Under the pieces are notes generated by a model that was given only the letters and a program-made list of their open reading frames with translations, ran no database searches and had not been told where the DNA came from. A DNA stretch of 19,215 nucleotides from Chloroflexota bacterium. Its GTDB lineage: Bacteria; Chloroflexota; Anaerolineae; Anaerolineales; Villigracilaceae. The stretch lies in the NCBI GenBank assembly GCA_021812905.1, contig JAKAMM010000005.1:1-19215 (forward strand). The letters are read 5' to 3'. A program made the translations under genes and the position numbers. The first letter of the stretch is position 1. The number at the start of each line of letters is the position of its first letter. Shown in pieces: positions 1 to 6,276 of this stretch.

Positions 1-1
1 G

Positions 2-229
2 CTGGTCTACGGACAGAACGATCCATCGCTGACGATCCCGCCCATCGAGAACGCCGCATCCATGTCACAGCATTTGCACCAGATCAACCTTGAGAACTCC
101 GGCCACTTCCCGATGATCGACGAGACCGCACGCTTCAATCGCCTGCTGACCGACTTCCTCGCCATTGATTCGGGCATGAGTCCGCGTGAATTGCAAATGA
201 AAGATGAGTGGCGGCGGCGTGTGCGCTAA
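2..229 (+). CDS. C-terminal part of an alpha/beta-hydrolase (5' truncated by window edge)
   Basis: The last 75 codons of a gene that begins before the window. The visible protein has the pattern LVYGQNDP followed about 35 residues later by ENSGHFPMIDETARFNRLL. This fits the end of the alpha/beta-hydrolase fold: the Asp of GQNDP would be the acidic member of the catalytic triad and the His of SGHFP the catalytic histidine, followed by the usual final helix. A further 22 polar residues follow (SGMSPRELQMKDEWRRRVR region), a little longer than many family members. The nucleophile elbow lies outside the window, so substrate and exact family cannot be stated. The next gene is about 310 bp away and has its own promoter and riboswitch, so this gene belongs to a separate upstream unit. 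Confidence 0.8.
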   Translation: MVYGQNDPSLTIPPIENAASMSQHLHQINLENSGHFPMIDETARFNRLLTDFLAIDSGMSPRELQMKDEWRRRVR

Positions 230-234
230 AGCAG

Positions 235-350
235 CAATTCTCATTATGTCTTTGCGAGCGCACGTTGCGAAGCAATCTCCTCGCTGAAACAGGGGATTGC
301 TTCGACGGAAGAGCACCGTCTCGCAACGACATGGTTCATATTGAGAATTG
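235..350. repeat. Nested inverted-repeat intergenic element (REP/MITE-like)
   Basis: Three nested inverted repeats are visible. The outer arms are caattctca (235-243) and tgagaattg (342-350). The middle arms are ttgcgag (252-258) and ctcgcaa (320-326). The inner arms are cgaagcaatc (268-277) and gattgcttcg (295-304). The element lies between the hydrolase stop and the thiN promoter and contains no plausible gene. Its shape resembles dispersed extragenic palindromes seen in many bacteria; copy number in this genome cannot be judged from here. It could also serve as a terminator region for the upstream gene, though no clear U-tract is seen. Confidence 0.6.
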
Positions 351-363
351 TTGGCGCTAAAGG

Positions 364-391
364 TTGACATGCCGTAAGTTTGGAGTATATT
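364..391 (+). promoter_or_regulatory. Sigma70-type promoter of the thiamine operon
   Basis: A perfect -35 box TTGACA (364-369) is followed, after 16 bp, by TATATT (386-391). It lies about 20 bp upstream of the TPP aptamer, so transcription would start just before the riboswitch. This is a sequence match only. Confidence 0.7.
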
Positions 392-411
392 TACAGCCAT
401 TCAACCAAATA

Positions 412-498
412 GAACGGGGAGCCTGCGTACAGGCTGAGAGGAGCGTATCACGCTCGACCCGCAATACCTGATCTGGTTCATACCAGCGGAGGGAACAT
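412..498 (+). promoter_or_regulatory. TPP (thiamine pyrophosphate) riboswitch aptamer
   Basis: The hallmark segments of the THI-box are present in order: ggggagcc (417-424), ggctgagag (432-440), a short variable stem around 443-455, CTGATCTGG (468-476) and the closing ccagcggaggga. These match the pyrimidine- and pyrophosphate-sensing helices of the TPP aptamer. It sits directly upstream of thiN and the thiamine-type ABC transporter genes, which agrees with the ligand. A terminator hairpin follows at 512-538, so binding of TPP is expected to lower expression. Confidence 0.95.
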
Positions 499-511
499 AG
501 TCTTAACACTG

Positions 512-538
512 ACCATCCTCCGCCGAGGATGGTTTTTT
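512..538 (+). terminator. Attenuator hairpin that also covers the thiN ribosome binding site
   Basis: Perfect 9-bp arms accatcctc (512-520) and gaggatggt (525-533) with a 4-base loop, followed by a T run (533-538): an intrinsic terminator. The thiN start codon begins at 539, right after the T run. The only Shine-Dalgarno-like sequence, GAGGA (525-529, 9 nt before ATG), lies in the 3' arm. The same hairpin could therefore block both elongation and initiation of translation. The anti-terminator partner was not resolved. Confidence 0.85.
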
Positions 539-1180
539 ATGTCACGCATTCTCATCTTCGCCAACGGCGACCTGCCCAATCTCGAAAAAGCCCGCGCTTT
601 GATTCGTGCCGATGATTTCATCCTCTGCGCGGATGGCGGCACGCGTCATGCCCTCGCACTCGGATTGACTCCTGACTTTGTCATCGGCGATATGGATTCG
701 GTCACGACAGATGAATTTCAGCAATTGAAAAAACCCGGTGTCGCCATCGAATTATTTCCGCGCGATAAAAACGAAACAGACATGGAATTGGCAATTCAGC
801 GCGCACTCGAAAAACATCCCGAAACGATTTTGATTGTCGCCGCGCTCGGCGGTCGGCTCGACCAGACTCTCGGAAATATTTCCCTGCTCTCCGACTCCCG
901 ACTCTCAACCCTCGACTGTCGTCTCGATGATGGAATGGAGGAAGTCTTCTTTTGCCGCGGTCATTCCAAGGTCGAAGGAGGAAGCGGCGATCTGGTCTCG
1001 CTGATTCCATGGCATGAAAAAGTCGAAGGAGTCCAAACAAAAAATCTTAAGTGGCCTTTACATACTGAAACGTTGTATCCGGAAAAAACGCGCGGTATCA
1101 GCAATGAAATGATCGGCGACAGTGCGAGCATCAGCATTTCATCCGGCTTGCTTCTCGTCATTCATCGCCGTCAAATATAA
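539..1180 (+). CDS. thiN: Thiamine pyrophosphokinase (thiamine diphosphokinase)
   Basis: This enzyme transfers pyrophosphate from ATP to thiamine to give TPP in the cytoplasm. The 213-residue protein is of normal length and has the family motifs in order: CADGG (30-34), GDMDS (50-54, acidic Mg/ATP site), KNETDME (77-83), GGRLDQTLGN (104-113) and TRGISNEM (184-191) in the C-terminal thiamine-binding beta-sandwich. It is the first gene after the TPP riboswitch and is followed 14 bp later by thiB, so imported thiamine is converted directly to the cofactor that shuts the operon down. The start at 539 immediately follows the attenuator T run, and its ribosome site is inside the hairpin. A degenerate 7-bp repeat occupies 894-921 in a variable loop. 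The identification is secure. Confidence 0.95.
   Translation: MSRILIFANGDLPNLEKARALIRADDFILCADGGTRHALALGLTPDFVIGDMDSVTTDEFQQLKKPGVAIELFPRDKNETDMELAIQRALEKHPETILIVAALGGRLDQTLGNISLLSDSRLSTLDCRLDDGMEEVFFCRGHSKVEGGSGDLVSLIPWHEKVEGVQTKNLKWPLHTETLYPEKTRGISNEMIGDSASISISSGLLLVIHRRQI
894..921 (+). repeat. Degenerate 7-bp tandem repeat inside thiN
   Basis: Four consecutive heptamers ACTCCCG, ACTCTCA, ACCCTCG, ACTGTCG (consensus ACTCTCG), with a partial copy before them. They encode the polar stretch SRLSTLDCRL just after the conserved GGRLDQTLGN motif. Because 7 is not a multiple of 3, each unit is read in a different frame. Confidence 0.6.
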
Positions 1181-1194
1181 ATCGAAAGGTTCCC

Positions 1195-2235
1195 ATGAAA
1201 CGCATCCTCTACTTTCTACTCACCATCTTTCTTCTTTCCTCCTGCGCGCCGAAACCATCCGGCCCGCAGACTCTGACCGTGATGACTCACGACTCTTTTG
1301 CCGCAACCGATACGGTCATCAAGGCTTTCGAGCAGGCCAACAATGCCAAGGTCACTTTCATCAAAAGCGGCGACGCGGGCGCGGCCTTGAACAAGGCCAT
1401 CCTTTCCAAAGACGCGCCGCTGGCCGACGTGTTCTACGGCGTGGACAATACATTTTTATCTCGCGCGCTTGAAGCAAATATTTACGAGCCGTACGATTCA
1501 CCTGCGCTCAAAAATATCCCTGCTGATTTTCAACTGGACACAACTCACCAGGCCCTGCCAGTAGATCAAAGCTATGTGTGTCCCGTCTATGACAAGGCTT
1601 ATTTTGCATCGCACAACTTGCCCGTGCCCCAGAGTCTTGAAGATCTGACCAAGCCGGAATACAAAGGTTTGATAGCAATGGAAAACCCTGCCACATCGTC
1701 TCCGGGTCTCGTTTTCCTGCTTGCCACCATCAAACATTTCGGTGATCCGAATTATCTCGGCTTTTGGAAAAACTTGCGTCAGAACGGCCTCGTGGTTGTG
1801 GACGGTTGGGAGACTGCTTACTACACCAACTTTAGCGGCTCGTCTGGCAAGGGGCCTCAGCCCATCGTGATCTCGTATGCGACCGACCCGGCGGCCGAAG
1901 TAATGAATGCGCAGACTCCTCCGGCGGATTCCCCGGTCGGTTCCATTCTTGGACCCGATACCTGCTTCCGCCAAATTGAATTTGTCGGCATCCTCAAAGG
2001 GACCAAACAACGCGCCCTCGCCGAAAAATTCGTGGACTTCATGCTGGGCGCGCAATTCCAGGCCGACATGCCCGCGCAGATGTACGTGCTTCCGGTCGTA
2101 CCCAACATCACCCTGCCCGACGCGTTCGCGAAGTACGCGCAGATTCCATCCCAGCCCGCCACGCTTTCTCCCGATGAAATTTCAAAGAATCGCGACGCGT
2201 GGATTCAGGCCTGGACTGACGCGGTATTGCATTAA
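1195..2235 (+). CDS. thiB: Thiamine-type ABC transporter substrate-binding lipoprotein
   Basis: The 346-residue extracytoplasmic solute-binding protein starts with a lipoprotein signal: Lys-Arg, a hydrophobic stretch and the lipobox LSSC with Cys17 as the lipidation site. The mature part begins with QTLTVMTHDSFAA and continues with KAFEQANNAKVTFIKSGDAGAALNKAIL and DVFYGVDNTFLSRAL. This is the pattern of the ThiB/TbpA branch of the iron- and thiamine-binding family; ThiB proteins typically show such DVxxGxDN and WxxAYYTNF segments (here GWETAYYTNF). Context is decisive: it follows the TPP riboswitch and thiN and precedes the permease and ATPase genes. It likely captures thiamine, possibly also its phosphates. 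The ribosome site is weak (gaaagg), which fits coupling to thiN 14 bp upstream. Confidence 0.92.
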   Translation: MKRILYFLLTIFLLSSCAPKPSGPQTLTVMTHDSFAATDTVIKAFEQANNAKVTFIKSGDAGAALNKAILSKDAPLADVFYGVDNTFLSRALEANIYEPYDSPALKNIPADFQLDTTHQALPVDQSYVCPVYDKAYFASHNLPVPQSLEDLTKPEYKGLIAMENPATSSPGLVFLLATIKHFGDPNYLGFWKNLRQNGLVVVDGWETAYYTNFSGSSGKGPQPIVISYATDPAAEVMNAQTPPADSPVGSILGPDTCFRQIEFVGILKGTKQRALAEKFVDFMLGAQFQADMPAQMYVLPVVPNITLPDAFAKYAQIPSQPATLSPDEISKNRDAWIQAWTDAVLH

Positions 2236-2245
2236 TGAATAATTT

Positions 2246-2274
2246 GTAGGGGCACAGCGTCGCTGTGCCCCTAC
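2246..2274. repeat. 29-bp palindrome between thiB and thiP
   Basis: Perfect 14-bp arms gtaggggcacagcg (2246-2259) and cgctgtgcccctac (2261-2274) around one central base. It fills nearly all of the gap between the thiB stop and the thiP start. It shares its outer octamer gtaggggc/gcccctac with the palindrome at 16643-16680, so both may belong to one dispersed family. The hairpin could trim expression of downstream genes or protect the mRNA. It has no T run after it. Confidence 0.8.
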
Positions 2275-2282
2275 ATAAATCA

Positions 2283-3947
2283 ATGAACTCAATCGTCTCT
2301 CGCCGCACGTTGCTTTGGCTCGCGCCGTTGACGTTTCTCGGCGTCTTTTTCTTCTATCCCTTTTTTCGGATCCTTGCTTACAGCTTCAATCTTTCCACGC
2401 TGGTTGCGGCCAACCTTCAACTTGCCTTTCAGGTTTTGTTCTTTACTTTTTACCAGGCCATCCTCTCAACTTTTCTCACGCTTCTCATCGGCCTTCCTGC
2501 CGCTTATCTCTTCTCGCGATATGACTTTCGCGGCAAATCCCTGCTGCGCGCTCTGACTGCCGTTCCGTTCATGCTTCCAACAGTCGTGGTCGCGGCTGGA
2601 TTCAGCGCCTTGCTCGGCCCGAATGGTTGGATCAACCTTGGACTTGTAAGACTTGTTGGACTTGTCAGACCTATTTCTTTTATTGGTACACTCGGAGCGA
2701 TCCTGCTCGCCCACGTTTTCTACAACACTACCATCGTCATTCGCATCGTCGGCAACGCGCTCTCAAGCCTCGACCCGAAACTGGAGCAGGCCGCGCGTTC
2801 CCTGGGCGCGGACTCGCGCCGCGTCTGGCTAAATGTGATATTGCCGTTGCTTCGTCCGTCATTGTTCGCATCCTCCCTGCTCGTCTTCCTGTTCGATTTC
2901 TCCAGTTTCGGCGTGATCCTTTTGCTGGGCGGTCCGCGCTTTGCCACACTCGAGGTGGAGATTTATATTCAAGCCTTGCAGTTGCTCAATCTTCCGCTGG
3001 CCGCCTTGCTTTCGTTGATTCAATTGCTTTGCACACTGGCTTTTTCCATTCTTTATACGCGCACGCTGATTCTCACTTCCGTCCAAACCGCGCCGCGCTC
3101 GGCGGAAAGTAACATCCGTAAAGCAAAAACATTTCGCGAAAGGTCTTTTGTACTTGCGTTTTGCGTTTTACTTTTTACGTTTTTTGTTTTACCGATGCTT
3201 GCCCTGCCTCTCCGCTCTGTCTCCCGCCTCGATGCCAATCGCGGTGATCGTGCACAAACCCAGATCGGCTTTACCACCGATTACTACACGGAACTATTTA
3301 TCAACCGCCGCGATTCGATCTTCTACGTCCCACCGATCCAGGCCGCGTTGAATTCGCTTGCCTATGCCAGCGCGACAGTTCTGCTGTCACTTTTGCTTGG
3401 CTTTCCTGCCGCGTCCGCGTTGGCGGAGCTTGGCCGCCTCGAAAAGATCCTCGACCCGATTCTTATCCTGCCGCTTGGTGCTTCTGCCGTGACACTTGGC
3501 CTAGGCTTCATTATTGCATTTGGCCGCTTGCTCACTTCTCCATGGCTAGTGCCTCTCGCTCATACACTCGTGGCTTTGCCATTCGTCATTCGCGCACTTC
3601 AACCCGCGATTGCATCCATCCCTGACCGATTGCGCCAGGCTGCCTCATCTCTCGGCGCGTCACCGTTTCGCGTCTGGCAAAATGTGGATTGGCCGATCCT
3701 GCGCCGCGCGACTCTCTCTGCCGCGACTTTCGCATTCACGATCTCGCTCGGTGAGTTTGGCGCGACGTCCCTGCTTTCGCGCCCCGAGTATCCGACCATC
3801 CCAATTGCCATCTATCGTTTCCTCTCCCAGCCCGGCGGTTTGAATTATGGTCAGGCCATGGCCATGGCGACACTGCTCATGGCGCTCACGATTGCCAGCA
3901 TTCTGCTCATTGAAAAACTGCGCCTGCCCGGCACGGGAGAATTCTGA
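2283..3947 (+). CDS. thiP: Thiamine-type ABC transporter permease (fused two-domain)
   Basis: A 554-residue inner-membrane permease with many hydrophobic spans. It consists of two homologous halves, as in ThiP and the related iron permease FbpB. Each half has the cytoplasmic EAA loop that docks the ATPase: EQAARSLGADSRRVWLNVILP near residues 171-191 and RQAASSLGASPFRVWQNVDWP near 451-471. I chose ATG 2283; an upstream GTG in frame (2265) lies inside the palindrome and adds only six residues. No clear ribosome site precedes 2283, so translation may depend on the upstream gene. The stop overlaps the thiQ start by one base (TGATG). A 9-bp in-frame tandem repeat lies at 2641-2667. Family assignment is strong; the thiamine specificity comes from context. 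Confidence 0.9.
   Translation: MNSIVSRRTLLWLAPLTFLGVFFFYPFFRILAYSFNLSTLVAANLQLAFQVLFFTFYQAILSTFLTLLIGLPAAYLFSRYDFRGKSLLRALTAVPFMLPTVVVAAGFSALLGPNGWINLGLVRLVGLVRPISFIGTLGAILLAHVFYNTTIVIRIVGNALSSLDPKLEQAARSLGADSRRVWLNVILPLLRPSLFASSLLVFLFDFSSFGVILLLGGPRFATLEVEIYIQALQLLNLPLAALLSLIQLLCTLAFSILYTRTLILTSVQTAPRSAESNIRKAKTFRERSFVLAFCVLLFTFFVLPMLALPLRSVSRLDANRGDRAQTQIGFTTDYYTELFINRRDSIFYVPPIQAALNSLAYASATVLLSLLLGFPAASALAELGRLEKILDPILILPLGASAVTLGLGFIIAFGRLLTSPWLVPLAHTLVALPFVIRALQPAIASIPDRLRQAASSLGASPFRVWQNVDWPILRRATLSAATFAFTISLGEFGATSLLSRPEYPTIPIAIYRFLSQPGGLNYGQAMAMATLLMALTIASILLIEKLRLPGTGEF
2641..2667 (+). repeat. 9-bp tandem repeat inside thiP
   Basis: Three units, GACTTGTAA, GACTTGTTG and GACTTGTCA, followed by a partial copy GACC. 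The unit is a multiple of three, so the protein shows a short repeat GLVRLVGLVRP in the loop before a membrane span. The position looks like a tolerant loop of the first permease half. Confidence 0.65.
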
Positions 3948-4966
3948 TGCTCGAACTGCGCGGCATTTATAAAAGCTATGAAGGCCAGCCGCTTCTGAGC
4001 GGCGTCTCGTTCACGCTGGACAAGGCCGAAACGATTTGTTTGCTGGGCGCCTCGGGCAGCGGAAAATCCACGCTGCTGCGGATGATCGCCGGACTCGAAT
4101 CGCCCGATGCTGGACAAATTCTGTGGAATGGAAATGATCTCGCATCCACGCCACCTCATCTGCGGGATTTTGGGCTGGTCTTCCAGGACTACGCGCTTTT
4201 CCCTCACCTCAACGTTTTCGACAACGCGGCCTTCGGCTTGAAAATGAGGAATTGGCCCAGGAATAGAATTCAGGCGCGTGTGGCCGAAGCCCTGGACATT
4301 GTCAACTTAAATGTCTTTGGCAATCGCAAAGTCACAGACTTATCCGGCGGCGAACAACAGCGCGTGGCGCTGGCGCGCGCGTTGGCTCCGCGCCCGCGAC
4401 TCTTGATGTTCGACGAGCCGCTCGGCGCCCTGGATCGGGCCTTGCGCGAAGACCTGCTTAATCAACTGCGCGACATCCTGCATCGTACCGGCATTCCTGC
4501 CATTTATGTCACCCACGATCAGGAAGAAGCCTTTACCATCGCAGATCGCGTGTTGCTTTTGCACGCTGGCCAGATTGTGCGCGCAGGGAGTCCCGCCGAG
4601 GTGTGGGGCAATCCGGGGTCTGTGTGGGCGGCGGAATTTTTGGGGTTGGGAAATGTAATTGAAGGTTTGAAGGTTGAAGGTTGGAAAGTTGAAACAAAGT
4701 TTGGCATCTTCGACGTGAATTGCGGGCACAAGCATCAGGCGGGAGAAAAAATCCATTTGCTGGCGCGCTCGCTTGAGGCTCGTGCTGAGCAAAGTCGAAG
4801 CATCCGGGAAGAAGCGAATATAATTCGCGGCCAAGTCAATGATGTCATCTTCCAGCAGGATCGGTTTAAAGTCACGCTGGATAACGGTCTGTATTTTTAT
4901 TTGGATGATGAGCCGAAGATGGGGGAGGAGCTTGAAATCAGAGTTAAGATAGAATGTCTGGAATGA
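3947..4966 (+). CDS. thiQ: Thiamine-type ABC transporter ATP-binding protein
   Basis: A 339-residue ATPase that powers the ThiBP importer. Walker A GASGSGKS is at 34-41, the Q-loop Gln at 80, the signature LSGGE at 132-136, Walker B LLMFDEP at 152-158 and the switch His at 190 (THDQEEA). After residue 235 there is a C-terminal extension of about 105 residues, resembling the regulatory/TOBE-like tail of larger importer ATPases; E. coli ThiQ lacks such a tail. The start overlaps the thiP stop (TGATG), indicating translational coupling. A GTTGGAAA-type repeat at 4664-4695 encodes EGLKVEGWKVE at the junction between ATPase core and tail. ThiQ is preferred over an iron-specific FbpC because of the riboswitch and thiN. 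Confidence 0.9.
   Translation: MLELRGIYKSYEGQPLLSGVSFTLDKAETICLLGASGSGKSTLLRMIAGLESPDAGQILWNGNDLASTPPHLRDFGLVFQDYALFPHLNVFDNAAFGLKMRNWPRNRIQARVAEALDIVNLNVFGNRKVTDLSGGEQQRVALARALAPRPRLLMFDEPLGALDRALREDLLNQLRDILHRTGIPAIYVTHDQEEAFTIADRVLLLHAGQIVRAGSPAEVWGNPGSVWAAEFLGLGNVIEGLKVEGWKVETKFGIFDVNCGHKHQAGEKIHLLARSLEARAEQSRSIREEANIIRGQVNDVIFQQDRFKVTLDNGLYFYLDDEPKMGEELEIRVKIECLE
4664..4695 (+). repeat. Octamer-type repeat (GTTGGAAA family) inside thiQ
   Basis: Imperfect successive units ggtttgaa, ggttgaa, ggttggaaa, gttgaaac. The motif is the same as the four perfect GTTGGAAA units in hypF at 9893-9924. It encodes a short hydrophilic linker between the ATPase core and the C-terminal domain. Confidence 0.6.
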
Positions 4967-5421
4967 ACGAGCCGATAATTGTCCTGAAGAAAAATATCGC
5001 GGGCAAGGTAACCTGGCAATACGAGGGCCGCTTGCTTCGCCGTGAGTCGAACGCGGTCGTGCTCGAAGCGCTCTTCAACCGCCCCGACACGCCTTTCATG
5101 GATGTGATCCTGAAAGAGAAGGATCGCTTCGTCGAGACTTTTTATACAGACCATTGGTATAACATTTTCGAAATTTATGATCGCGATCATGGACAGATCA
5201 AAGGCTGGTATTGCAATGTCGGGCGTCCGGCTGTAATCGCAGACGGGGTCGTTTCGTATGTTGACCTGGCGTTGGATCTATGGGTTGCGTCAGATGGAAA
5301 ACAAACGGTGCTGGACGAAGATGAGTTCGATGAATTATCGCTTAATGCAAAAGATCGCGAGATGGCAAGTTCAGCGCTTGCTGAACTGCAAGAGTTGTTT
5401 GAATCAAAACGGCTCCCGTGA
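4954..5421 (+). CDS. DUF402 family protein (nucleotide phosphatase-like)
   Basis: A 155-residue cytoplasmic protein with the DUF402 core: the beta-barrel segments GKVTWQYEGRLLRR, FYTDHWYNIFEIYD and the most conserved part GWYCNVGRPAVIADGVVSYVDLALDLWV (84-111), followed by an acidic helix-rich tail. Characterised DUF402 proteins (the staphylococcal nucleoside tri-/diphosphatase and FomD) are Mg-dependent phosphatases of nucleotides; whether this one has that activity is inferred. Two starts are possible: 4954, or ATG 4963, which makes a 4-bp ATGA overlap with the thiQ stop. Neither has a clear Shine-Dalgarno, so coupling to thiQ is likely. It is the last gene of the thiamine operon before a strong terminator, which hints at a role with thiamine phosphates or a housekeeping passenger. 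Confidence 0.8.
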   Translation: MSGMNEPIIVLKKNIAGKVTWQYEGRLLRRESNAVVLEALFNRPDTPFMDVILKEKDRFVETFYTDHWYNIFEIYDRDHGQIKGWYCNVGRPAVIADGVVSYVDLALDLWVASDGKQTVLDEDEFDELSLNAKDREMASSALAELQELFESKRLP

Positions 5422-5440
5422 TGAAGCCGTTTTGATTTTT
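5403..5440 (+). terminator. Intrinsic terminator of the thiamine operon
   Basis: Perfect 12-bp arms atcaaaacggct (5403-5414) and agccgttttgat (5425-5436), followed by a T run to 5440. The 5' arm lies within the last codons of the DUF402 gene and the stop codon is in the loop. The A/T-rich flanks may let it act for the convergent minus-strand gene as well. Confidence 0.9.
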
Positions 5441-5449
5441 GGTTAGGTG

Positions 5450-5626
5450 TTATCCACCTTGAAGCGCTTTCAAAATTTGATCTCCGTATTGCCATGCTAA
5501 AACGCTAGCCAAGCAACAACAGCACAGAACTACAACGACTACTGCACCGATGATGAGCGGCGTGTTGTTTTTCTTCGGTGCATCTGGCATGGGGGTTGGA
5601 ACCGGGACGTTCATGTTATCGTTCAT
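5450..5626 (-). CDS. Small single-span membrane protein with CCCC motif
   Basis: A 58-residue protein not recognised as a named family. It has a polar, Pro-rich N-terminus (MNDNMNVPVPTPMPDAPKKN), then a hydrophobic span with five consecutive Val and four consecutive Cys (residues 29-38), and a short tail WQYGDQILKALQGG. The start is supported by a good ribosome site, AAGGAG, eight bases before the ATG; the frame stays open upstream, so the Shine-Dalgarno decides the start. It is a likely inner-membrane protein with N-terminus inside or outside undetermined. It is convergent with the DUF402 gene (28 bp between stops) and lies downstream of the DUF4126 gene, possibly in the same unit. Confidence 0.7.
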   Translation of the reverse strand: MNDNMNVPVPTPMPDAPKKNNTPLIIGAVVVVVLCCCCLASVLAWQYGDQILKALQGG

Positions 5627-5660
5627 CTTCTCTTCTCCTTTTGATGAATACGGAATGAAA

Positions 5661-5686
5661 TTTTGGAGCGTTATAGTTCTCCAAAA
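5661..5686. promoter_or_regulatory. 8-bp inverted repeat upstream of the small membrane protein gene
   Basis: Perfect arms ttttggag (5661-5668) and ctccaaaa (5679-5686) with a 10-base spacer. It sits between the DUF4126 stop and the ribosome site of the small gene. It could be an operator or a weak terminator; no typical T run follows on the minus strand. Confidence 0.4.
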
Positions 5687-5700
5687 GTGAAACCCAAAGA

Positions 5701-6267
5701 TCAGGCTTGCTCTTTGCTTGTGCGGCGCGCCCACCACCACATCAGGAAAATGATCAGGATGGCGACCAGGACGACGATCACGATTGGGACAAGGATGGAC
5801 AAAAAAGAAATCACCGTGGATGCGACATCTTCTGCAATGCTGACGGGAACATTTCCTGCGCCGCCGGTCGTGGCTGTGACCATTGGGCGGAGCATGCCCG
5901 ATTTGACTGCGTGCACGCCCCCGGCCACCAGCAATCCGCAAGCCAGCGCAAAGGCGGGACTTATGCCCGTTATAACTTTTGTGCTTGCGGCAAAGACAAT
6001 TGCTCCGGCGACCGGGCGCACGAAAGTCTGGATCAGATCGTTGAGATGATTGACCGCCGGAATTTTATCAGCCAGCATTTCGATGATGAGCAGGATGCCA
6101 AGCAGGATCAAAATCCAGGGGTTGGCAAGTGTGTCAAATGGCGCACTAAGTTTGAACAGATTTGTATAATGCGCCAGCACGCCGACCACCAGCAGAGGAA
6201 TGTAGGCGTTAAGTCCGGCGCTGGCCGAAAGCCCAAAGGAGGAAAAGATACCCAGCAATATCTGCAT
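5701..6267 (-). CDS. DUF4126 family integral membrane protein
   Basis: A 188-residue, very hydrophobic protein. Its N-terminus LLGIFSSFGLSASAGLNAYIPLLVVGVLA and the later AGGVHAVKSGMLRPMVTATTGGAGNP-like segment match the DUF4126 pattern, with glycines and a charged His/Lys/Arg patch between membrane spans. The segment ends in a long hydrophobic helix followed by WWWARRTSKEQA, consistent with a cytoplasmic C-terminus. Function of the family is unknown to me. The start at 6267 has an AGGAG ribosome site close upstream, and the gene begins 9 bp after the stop of the DUF2085 gene, so the two form an operon. Confidence 0.8.
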   Translation of the reverse strand: MQILLGIFSSFGLSASAGLNAYIPLLVVGVLAHYTNLFKLSAPFDTLANPWILILLGILLIIEMLADKIPAVNHLNDLIQTFVRPVAGAIVFAASTKVITGISPAFALACGLLVAGGVHAVKSGMLRPMVTATTGGAGNVPVSIAEDVASTVISFLSILVPIVIVVLVAILIIFLMWWWARRTSKEQA

Positions 6268-6276
6268 GCTCGTCTC

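Noticed and set aside
1498..2055. A 185-codon open frame on the minus strand within thiB
   Set aside because: Antisense to a well-supported gene with no motif.
2265..2282. GTG as an earlier start for thiP
   Set aside because: It lies inside the palindrome and adds six residues without homology; ATG 2283 is preferred.
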